A stretch of DNA of 64,000 bases from Gonocerus acuteangulatus (taxonomy: Eukaryota > Arthropoda > Insecta > Hemiptera > Coreidae), in NCBI GenBank assembly GCA_946811695.1, contig OX328123.1, forward strand, positions 37,537,054 to 37,601,053, given 5' to 3'. Numbering within the stretch: position 1 is the stretch's first letter; each line of letters opens with the position of its first letter. Position numbers and translations under genes: made by a program. This document shows, in pieces, positions 56,196 through 64,000 of this stretch. The notes below the pieces were generated by a model. It had not been told where the DNA came from, did no database searches, and saw only the letters and a list, made by a program, of their open reading frames with translations.

Positions 56196-57041
56196 ACATA
56201 TGTAGTCGCTCAATTAATATATTCTCATGATAACATTATCCAAATTATTGTAAGGGAATAGAGGGTATTTTTGGACTGCGGAGTAGAGCCACGATATCAG
56301 GAGTATGAGATGTTTGACTAGGTGTTGACATGTTTAATTTGTCCTCTGTACAAACAAGATAAACGATTATTATCTCTATTTAAAATTTTGAAATGGCGCC
56401 TTGAACCCCTACAATCCAAATCCTGTATACTTAATCTTAATCCTGTATACTACTTAATCTTAAGTAAACCGTTCGAAATTTAATTCATTCATTTAAATCA
56501 TAGCCACTTAGAAATAGATAATTGGCGTTCCATGTCTTCAACTTGGGATAAAATCCACTGGACAACAAGTCAAGTTAATCTTAGTGTGACATATTTATAC
56601 TGTTAGAATATTGTTTAAAGATAAAGATGTTGTTCAGCTTAGGATACAACCAGAAACAAACTTGTTTTGTTCACTCAGTGAGATCTAATTCAAACGAAAA
56701 GTACAAATGAGATGAAGATACTAGGCCGTTGAGGTGGAATGAAGTCAAGAAATGGATGCGGCTTAGAGAATTTCTAGAACTATATTCCGAACGCTTCGAC
56801 TTCTCTTCGGTAGACTTCATCAGATAAAAAACAAACACTAATGCAGAATTACAAAACATAACCAATAAAAACAATATGTTAGATCGACAAATAAAAACAT
56901 CTTTTCTTAACAAAAATCAGTATCACAGCATTATAAAAAGGTAAATGAACGATAGTTTTTCGTAGTTTTAACTTAGTTGGTTATGAACAGATTATCAACA
57001 CAACAAGGTAAAATGGCATAAGTACAAATTAACTAAAAATA
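56196..57041. other. No gene; candidate Penelope-type terminal fragment
   Basis: At about 56,690-56,850 the minus strand reads TGATGAAGTCTACCGAAGAG then AAGTCGAAGCGTTCGG, resembling pseudo-LTR ends of Penelope-like elements. No coding part remains, so this is tentative. A short tandem duplication (AATCCTGTATACTACTTAATC) lies at 56,415-56,462. Confidence 0.4.
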
Positions 57042-57049
57042 ATGATATT

Positions 57050-58765
57050 GGTAAAAATGCAGTTTCCAGCCCTCCAAACCGATTTCTTTCAAACTTTGCA
57101 CAATAACGTATTTTGATGCACTAAACACGAATACGATAAAAAAAACGTCGGATTTAACTAGGAAAGAAGTTATTAAGCACTTAAGTTCACTGTTGTGCAG
57201 GTTATGAGAGCTAATGTAAACAACTAAATTTGTGATGACTTTAAGGCATAAATTACGACTTTAAGGCATACGTGCTGTGCGTTTCCGCTCGCTCCGCTAC
57301 GCTCCGCTCGCTCAAAAAGATAACAAAACCCCAGTCAATCCAACTCGCTAAAATTAATAGACTATAATATTAAGCACTAAAGTTAGGAAGGTTATAAAAC
57401 TAGGCATCAGCGTATTTGTAAACACGCGCATGCGCAGATATGTAACATTGGGAAACAGAGAACTGTCATTTGAAATGTTCAGAAACCATTTATTCAAAGA
57501 TATTGTTAATTTTAAGGGCATCCTCCCCCGTCGTCACCTGTCGCTTAAGGGCATACGTGCTTTGCGTTTCCGCTCGCTCAAGAAAATAACAAAACCCCAG
57601 TCAATCCAACTCGCTAAAATTAATAGAATTCTATTAATTTTAGCGAGTTGGATTGACTGGGGTTTTGTTATTTTCTTGAGCGAGCGGAAACGCATAGCAC
57701 GTATGCCCTTAAAGTCTTCCTAGACATTCCTCTAATCCTCCAAGACATCTCTTTTAGCTTTTTTCTTCTTCTTCTTCTTCTTCTTCTTCTTGAGACTGGA
57801 TGTTCGGTGGATACAAATCCCCAATCGCACTGAAAAATGCCTTTAAACGCTCTTCATATTTATGAGCGCGTTTGAAGAGAAATTCGGCCAAATATCCATC
57901 TAAATGTTCTTCTGTTTAGCATCAAAATATTTGTTTGACAATTGACTTGTTGACAATTGAAGTTCGATAGGCGCGAATTAGAACGATAATTATAAAGGCA
58001 TTAGCAAATTATTAAGGGATTTCTGATATATAATACTTTTCATGAACGAAACAAGAAATGTGAGGAGTGTTTAATTATTTAAAAAAATGATTGTAAATAA
58101 ATAACTGCTGATGAATTTCGATAATTTATGGTAAATTTCAATTAAACTTCCTTATTACGAACTTTTCCATACCCGCGCATGCGTATGTTGACAAATTTAG
58201 TTGTTTACATTAGCTCTCATAACCTGCACAACAGTGAACTTAAGTGCTTAATAACTTCCTAATGCCCTTAAGCGACAGGTGACGACGGGTGAGGATGCCC
58301 TTAAAATTAACAATATCTTTGAATAAATGGTTTCTGAACATTTCAAATGAGAGTTCTCTGTTTCTCAATGTTACATATCTGCGCATGCGCGTGTTTACAA
58401 ATACGCTGATGCCTAGTTTTATAACCTTCCTAACTTTAGTGCTTAATATTATAGTCTATTAATTTTAGCGAGTTGGATTGACTGGGGTTTTGTTTTTTTT
58501 TGAGCGAGCGGAGCGTAGCGGAGCGAGCGGAAACGCACAGCACGTATGCCTTAAAGTCGTAATTTATGCCTTAAAGTCATCACAAATTTAGTTGTTTACA
58601 TTAGCTCTCATAACCTGCACAACAGTGAACTTAAGTGCTTAATAACTTCTTTCCTAGTTAAATCCGACTTTTTTTTTATCGTATTCGTGTTTAGTGCATC
58701 AAAATACGTTATTGCGCAAAGTTTGAAAGAAATCGGTTTGGAGGGCTGGAAACTGCATTTTTACC
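57050..58765. mobile_element. Foldback element FB1, complete, 8-bp TSD
   Basis: The termini are GGTAAAAATGCAGTTTCC and its inverse, flanked by the direct duplication ATGATATT (57,042-57,049 and 58,766-58,773). The arms run inward for more than 500 bases (GCCCTCCAAACCGATTTC, GTTATGAGAGCTAATGTAAAC, TTATAAAACTAGGCATCAG, CGCGCATGCGCAGATATG). An extra palindrome lies in the left arm (57,545-57,712). The middle (57,760-58,180) has a CTT triplet run and unrelated sequence. No transposase is present. An 8-bp duplication fits hAT, P/Galileo or Merlin-type transposases; the terminus does not begin CAG, so hAT is less likely. Confidence 0.82.
57545..57712. repeat. 168-bp near-perfect palindrome
   Basis: Centred on GAATTC (57,626-57,631). 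Arms of 84 bases contain TAGCGAGTTGGATTGACTGG and its inverse, with one mismatch by eye (CTTTGCG versus CGCATAG). A second instance is at about 900-1,060. Confidence 0.93.
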
Positions 58766-58804
58766 ATGATATTTTTAATCTTTAATAATAACTAAATAAA
58801 AAAG

Positions 58805-59097
58805 TCCGACTCGCAGGAACTGCGTCATCTTAGCGCGGTTACATACATCTCGAAGAAATGGAATAGATTAGCATCACAAATCACAGGAAACTGACAGTAG
58901 TCAACTTACACAGAAGCGGATAATTCTTAATCTGTATAAGTCAATACAATTATGTACTGAAAACGTACTTACTCTTTGGCTACTGCTAAGAAGGCTCTGA
59001 AACGTGAAAGTTTCTAGTCGGCACTTCCGGATTGCGTCATGAGGTCAACCTCTTAAGCGGGTTCTCCCTATGGAGATAGGGAATAACCGCGCTAAAA
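58805..59097 (+). mobile_element. HINE family A, minimal copy (293 bp)
   Basis: The 5' end TCCGACTCGCAGGAACTGCG contains a small hairpin (CGCAG-GAA-CTGCG), followed by subterminal TTAGCGCGGTT. The 3' end is AGCGGGTTCTCCCTATGG, the inverse, and AACCGCGCTAAAA. The TA array and most of the interior are missing, so this copy displays the essential termini with only 5' and 3' modules. Confidence 0.75.
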
Positions 59098-59433
59098 ACT
59101 AAAACATTACATACCAATGAAGGTCAGTGGGTGGAGAAAAACCAATGCTATCTTTTAAATGACCATTGTGAAAAAGAAGATGGGCATTCCCAGGGTATTT
59201 ACGAGTTTTTTACGATAGCCTGTCCAGATAAAGCCTAAGGCTGAAAACAATTTAAACTGTAAAGTTTCCGATTCAACAAGCGAGACGACTGAGGTAACGG
59301 TTAAAAACTGATAAGGGTATAAAAGGAAGTTCATCCAGCTACTTCTCCGGAATATAGGCCCCGTCTATTCCCTCTACCTATAGTTTAAATTGTTTTTAGC
59401 TTTAGCTTTGGCGAAATATCGAAAAACATTGAA
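59098..59433. other. No gene recognised
   Basis: Unique sequence leading into the minisatellite. No match noticed. Confidence 0.45.
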
Positions 59434-59763
59434 CACTATCTGCCTTGCCTCACCTCTCAAACCCTTCCCTGCTCCTAAACACTATCTGCCTTGCCTGACC
59501 TCTCAAACCCTTCCCTGCTCCTAAACACTATCTGTCTTGCCTGACCTCTCAAACTCTTCCCTGGTCCTAAACATTAAACACTATCTGCCTTGCCTGACCT
59601 CTCAAACTCTTCCCTGGTCCTAAACACTATCTGCCTTGCCTGACCTCTCAAACCCTTCCCTGGTCCTAAACACTATCTGCCTTGCCTGACCTCTCAAACC
59701 CTTCCCTGGTCCTAAACACTATCTGCCTTGCCTGACCTCTCAAATCCTTCCCTGGTCCTAAAC
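59434..59763. repeat. 46-bp minisatellite, seven units
   Basis: Units start CACTATCTGCCTTGCCTGAC at 59,434, 59,480, 59,526, 59,579, 59,625, 59,671 and 59,717. One spacing is 53 because of a 7-bp insertion (CATTAAA). Units differ at one to three positions (GCTCC/GGTCC, ACCC/ACTC). Confidence 0.95.
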
Positions 59764-60697
59764 GATATACAATCAGTGTTTATTGAATTCCACAAAGCGT
59801 GTTGTTCATTAAAATGGCGGAACAGTCGAGAATATTTCCTTGAAAATTTCGCGCATGCGGAATTGGAACTATTCCATCTAACTGAACGGGCTATAGACAT
59901 CAAAGAGGGGCCGGGGTGATCGGAAAGATCAAACGAAGAATATTGCCGGAAGAGCAGAAAAATGTATTAATGGAAGGGCACTCAGACGGAAGGAGGACAT
60001 GGGAAAATTCTATGTGGGAAATCCGGAGAGCATGTGGAAAACATTTGAGTTGATAGGAGAAATGCCTTGTTTGTCGGGTTTGTAATATATATTGTTAGTA
60101 TTTAAATTAATGTGTACACATTCAAGGATCTGACATTTTATGGGATTTCGTTCTGCAGATATAATGTTTCTTGGACCCCGAAGGCAACCTACGAAGGAAA
60201 ACACTAAAAGATAAAATGTTTAGTGTGCTCGAGATTTGAACTCGGGTCCTCCAGCATATTAATCTAGTGCTCTACAACTGCGCTAAACTCGCACCCCTTC
60301 AATAATGAATAGTCCTTTTCTTTTAAAATTGATAATGTGGCGAAGAAACTGCAGAAGAACTTGGGATTTTTCATCGTGGAACCACAGCTGGAACCACACC
60401 AAACGTATCTAAATGATACGGAAGGACCTAAGAAGACCGATAATGTGGGACAAACAAAGTTAATAAGAGAATGGGTGACCCTAGGCGTGGGACTGAAGGT
60501 ATGCTTCGGAAGCTATCCATCTTCAGTGCTGGGATGGTCCTGTCAGGGGGCAAAGGGTTGACACACCCTTCATACAAACGGATAAATTACTCCTTAAGTC
60601 CCAAACTCTCAACAACTAATAACACTTTCTTAACTACTTCAACAGGATTGGTGTATTAATAATGCCCAGATGATTACGTTCTTCTTGAAGTAAAAAG
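59764..60697. other. No protein gene; contains a tRNA-like sequence
   Basis: The paired frames at 59,712-59,919 overlap the minisatellite edge and have no recognisable domain. The tRNA-like block is listed separately. The frame at 60,337-60,561 is unsupported. Confidence 0.4.
60222..60297 (-). tRNA. tRNA-like sequence, Ile(AAU)-type, probably a pseudogene
   Basis: The minus strand folds as a cloverleaf. The acceptor arm is GGGGTGC/GCACACT with one mismatch and a G-U end pair. The D-arm is read from GTTTAGCGCAGTTGTAGAGC. The anticodon loop is TTAATAT (anticodon AAU) with one mismatched stem pair. The T-loop is TTCAAAT with a 4-5 bp stem. Position 8 is G instead of the near-universal U. Box B GAGTTCAAATC is only a fair match. 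No poly-A or SINE body follows. It is more likely a pseudo-tRNA than a functional gene. Confidence 0.5.
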
Positions 60698-61469
60698 TCC
60701 GACTCGCAGGATCTGCGACATCTAGTGTTCCAAGAGCGAACGTTGAGAAAGAGGATGGATTAATTTCCGCTTGGTATGTTGTGGGCTCAAAAGCTTAAAT
60801 AACTTCTCTTTGATTTTTTTTTTCCACGATGATCAAAACCTATTAACTGATTTTATTCTTTTACTAGGAATATGAACCGCACATATTCCTATTAAAAGAA
60901 TCAACGTTCGCTCTTGGAAACACTAAAACAATGTTTCTCATTTTCTTACCTTGTTTTACTAAAATACTCATTTTACTGTTAAATGCAATTAAAAAACGAC
61001 AACAAACAATTAGTTAGGTAAACAGGCACAAAACCCCGTTCAAAAAAGCAAAACTAACAATTTCCAAGTTTCAACCACTTATTTCTCCGATTGGCACCGC
61101 AATTTACACCAGAATCCTTTTGTTTAACATTTAGTAAGCTTCTCGATTTCGTGATACATACAAAAATCCAAAATCTTTTCATGCCTGTTAATGACATTTT
61201 TTTTCTGGTACTTCCTTAACTCGAAACGGATCCAAAATTTAACTATATTAGATTAGATGAATGTCAAACATCTGGAACAAGTTTCAACCGAATCAATCGT
61301 TTCTGAATACTCAAACTGAAAATTAGTTTAAAAAAGTATTTGTATCAATTTTTCTCGTAAACGATTACAGGTGTCGCCTTTGATCGAATACGCTATAGAA
61401 CTTATAAAACGAGGAAAACGTAAGCGTTACGATTTTTCCCCATGGAGGGAGGGAGGAACCGCTCTAAAA
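60698..61469 (+). mobile_element. HINE family A copy
   Basis: The 5' end TCCGACTCGCAGGATCTGCG lacks a clear subterminal repeat (CATCTAGTGTTCC instead). The interior is shared with the 17 kb copy (TTAAATGCAATTAAAAAAC, ATTTCTCCGATTGGCACCGC, AACGTAAGCGTTACGATTTTT). The 3' end is GGAGGGAGGGAGGAACCGCTCTAAAA. The TA array has been lost. CAAGAGCGAACGTTGA near 60,730 and its inverse near 60,905 form an extra inverted repeat. Confidence 0.62.
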
Positions 61470-62314
61470 CAACTTCATGAAATATGAAGAGAATAAATAT
61501 CCAGACGAAAAACTAAACCTCTAGATAAATCATTTATAAAACTTGATACAACATTGAGGAGAACTATACATTTGACACGTAGACCCTATCGGGAACTCCG
61601 ATGATGAAAATGATAAAATTAAAAAAAATCTTATTCCACATTTTTATTTAATGATGGCCATATCGCATCAAATATAAAAACAATTTATCTTGGAGAACCT
61701 TTGAGGACGGCACTTGATGAAATTTATTGATAATGGCGCCTATGAGACAATGTCTAGTCCCACCCCTAAATGGATCCTCGGTATTGTCCCGATCTGCCAT
61801 TGCTACAGCCCGATTAGGGGGAGGGTGGGACTCTGGAGGATAAGGGAAGGGGATAGAATCACTACTACCAGGGCAGAAAGACGGAGGTTAAAGCTCGGTA
61901 TAGAAGAAGAAAGAACCACTCCTTCAACTACATATTTTATTAGTAAAATATTTGAGCGTGTTTTTTGAACTTCGAGTCGTAATAATAGAAAAGCGAGAGG
62001 GAGATTTCGGGATGATTTCATCAGAAAATAAACCTTAAGTGCACTCCTAAACAAAGCTTAGTGAAATATAAGGGGAAAATATGTTGCGAGTGAATTTAGC
62101 CACAAGAGATTAAACAATTTTATCATTGATTTATTCCTTATTGATTAATATTGAGCATATTAAAGTACTTACAATGTTACCAACAATACACTTGCAGAGT
62201 GTTTTATGAAATACCTAAATGCAATCATGTCAGCTATTTTCATGGCATTGCAAAGAACGGTAATTCGCTTGTGACGTCGACCTGATGCCATGGGTGTATA
62301 TAAGAAGGAGGCTG
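61470..62314. other. No gene recognised
   Basis: AT-rich, with a GC-richer interval at about 61,740-61,860. The 84-codon frames on both strands there show no domain. Confidence 0.4.
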
Positions 62315-62700
62315 CTTAGGATGCAGCCCCCCCCCTGAAATTTTGTTTTCATCAGTAAAAATGTGCCATAAAAACTACTGCTTAGTGTATGTGTGTATAG
62401 TCATATAAAACTATTCAGTGTAACACAAATTGTAGCATAAAGATTTTACAAATCATGGAAGTGGAACAAAAATAACAAGTTATTCAGTTAAAAATAAAAT
62501 GTTATAAGCTCATTTTAGCATTTTGGTAGGAATATTTCCTGTAAAAAAAAACCATCGAAACGAAAAATGTCTTGAATATTCACTCTGGTTTATACTTTAA
62601 ATTTTCCCGGACCCCTCCCTCCTTCTTGGAGGGTACTCCTTCCCCTCCCCCCTGATCCCAGCCCCAACCGAAATTATTTCCTATATACGTCCTTGCCTGA
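62315..62700. repeat. Dispersed repeat family E, copy 2
   Basis: GCAGCCCCCCCCCCTGAAATT, CAGTAAAAATGTGCCATAAAA and, at the right, CCCAGCCCCAACCGAAATTATTTCC then TATATACGTCC match copy 1 (51,065-51,300) in order and orientation. The middle differs. Confidence 0.55.
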
Positions 62701-63479
62701 TCGGGAATTTTAGCAGAGAAATTTCAGCTCCCCGAATTAGAAATGTCGATTTCCCTATAGAGATTGGAGCGAATTCCCAGAATAAATCTAAAGAATGTTT
62801 TTTTAAACAACCAGATTACGTTTCCACGCCCAATCTTTTCCCTTGAAGAGGTAAATTTGTTTATTTATAGTATATGTTTCGTATCATACTGACAATTAAC
62901 ACATTGAGATAGCTAGACTTCTAAGAAGCTAGATTTTTTTTTCTTCTTTTTTTCTAAGAATCTTGCTATAAGACAATATATACATGAAAATGTTTATGGA
63001 ATTTTTAATATAAAAAGAGTTAAAATAAATGTCAACTTTATGCCATAATGAAGAATTTATTCAAGGAATAAAATCGTAGATTTATTGAACTGTCCTCGAC
63101 GATTTCTTATGAGATTATGTAAGCAGTTTCTTTTTAGATATGTACTAGACTTCATGAGCAGAAAATTCAGATACATTTTACGAAATGCTCGAGTCACTTC
63201 ATGCAGACTAGATTTGAATATAGGTCTCTTTGTAAATTCAGAAGAGGTTAATCTACAAATAATCTATTTAATTTTGGTGTGTAGATCCTTTGCCGCTGTG
63301 TTACTTGTGTATTCGATTATAAACCGATGTTTAATGAACATCTCTCTCTTTCTATATATTTTTAAGCTTACACACAGCTTAGGTATATAAATATATACGT
63401 ACGTTTTCTCATTTTTGTAATAATGTTCACCTTATTAAAGATTTCTAATTTTCCGATTACTGATTTCTTATGACCTGTC
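62701..63479. other. No gene recognised
   Basis: The 101-codon frame at 63,085-63,390 has no recognisable domain, is AT-rich, and I regard it as chance. Confidence 0.4.
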
Positions 63480-63660
63480 AGTTACAAATATGAGAAGGTG
63501 ATGATGATCAGGGTTTGAGGTTTCAACTCATAAGTCGAATAAATCTACATTTTATAAATAAAATTAGTTATATTTCTGCCAACGTTTCGGCTTGACTTAG
63601 AGGCCTTCTTCAGGGCAATGGAGCAGAGGGAGGACAGTTCCGTCTCGTGGAAGCAACATT
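63480..63660 (-). mobile_element. Penelope-type terminal fragment
   Basis: On the minus strand, GCCCTGAAGAAGGCCTCTAA then GTCAAGCCGAAACGTTGGC is the hallmark pseudo-LTR phrase of Penelope-like elements, followed by AT-rich sequence. No coding region is present. It differs in sequence from PLE1 and PLE2, so it represents another family. Confidence 0.6.
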
Positions 63661-64000
63661 ATGGTGTGGCCAACTAGAAAGATGCGTATTTCAGAAATCA
63701 TAGATCACAAAAATGTCGGTAGTGGGATATTAATTATTTGTGCCCTGAGTAAACCTCTTTTCCAGGAGGCTGCTTTAGTACTGAGAAATATTTTCCATGA
63801 ATTCCTATAAATCATTTGGCATTTACATTATTAATTTCCATTTATTCTTTAGTTTAAAAATGTCCTCATTTTTAAAGGCTGCTTTTTTACGTCAACTGTC
63901 TAAATGCACTATTTTTTTATTAAAAAGAGAAAGAGCTTGTAAGTGTTTCCTAAATTAATCACTGATTTGTTACAAACCGTGAAAATTCGTTGGAAACGTT
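63661..64000. other. No gene recognised
   Basis: AT-rich sequence to the window end. Confidence 0.4.

Noticed and set aside
23885..64000. Homeodomain-coding second exon of labial
   Set aside because: I looked for the recognition-helix signature (WFQNRR) and homeodomain-like frames on the plus strand and saw none; a profile search is needed to be certain.

Overview
This is a 64 kb piece of an AT-rich, repeat-dense animal genome, almost certainly an insect or other arthropod. The only host gene I can identify is the first coding exon of the Hox gene labial (Hox1 group) at 23,368-23,878 (+). It carries the Hox1-type hexapeptide segment (TYKWMQVKRNVPKP) and ends at a consensus splice donor. I saw no homeodomain exon in the remaining 40 kb. 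If the gene is intact, most of the right-hand part of the window is therefore labial intron 1, and 1-23,300 is upstream sequence. The exon and its GC-richer 5' flank (about 23,050-23,880) lie in a roughly 1.5 kb island free of recognisable transposons.

Nearly everything else is mobile-element sequence, much of it nested. (1) Family A is a rolling-circle family of Helentron/HINE type (compare DINE-1 of Drosophila): a fixed 5' end, an 11-bp subterminal inverted repeat, an internal TA microsatellite and a 3' hairpin ending in CGCTAAAA. Copies lie at 4.5, 8.2, 11.8, 13.5, 14.1, 16.7, 19.2, 58.8 and 60.7 kb. (2) Family C has a Helitron-like end (hairpin, 10 nt, CTAG, T), including two 1.7-1.8 kb copies at 43.5 and 52.8 kb. 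(3) Penelope-like retroelements with GIY-YIG domains form head-to-head inverted pairs at 14.4-16.4 and 27.2-29.4 kb, with fragments at 25.8 and 63.5 kb. (4) Non-LTR retrotransposon pieces include two ORF1-only copies (1.5 and 52 kb), a 5'-truncated I-type copy with RNase H and a target-site duplication (46.7-48.0 kb), an RT C-terminal copy (35.8 kb) and decayed remnants (33.8 and 55.4 kb). (5) DNA transposons are a mariner with perfect TIRs and a frameshifted DD34D transposase (42.0-43.3 kb), a decayed Tc1-like transposase (20.5 kb), a hAT C-terminus (19.9 kb), a PIF/Harbinger-like MITE (50 kb) and three foldback elements (30.0, 37.0 and 57.1 kb). (6) Two tRNA-derived SINE families are present, several copies with clear target-site duplications. 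(7) Microsatellites are abundant, and there is a 46-bp minisatellite at 59.4 kb.

Apart from labial no host pathway is visible. Most open reading frames are transposon fragments or chance frames through TA, CA and CT repeats. The novelty lies in the architecture: a Hox gene embedded in an unusually transposon-laden locus, a HINE family with a microsatellite at a fixed position, ORF1-only LINE copies, Penelope inverted dimers, and a foldback element with an internal 168-bp palindrome and an 8-bp target duplication. All family assignments are by eye from motifs; no database search was possible.
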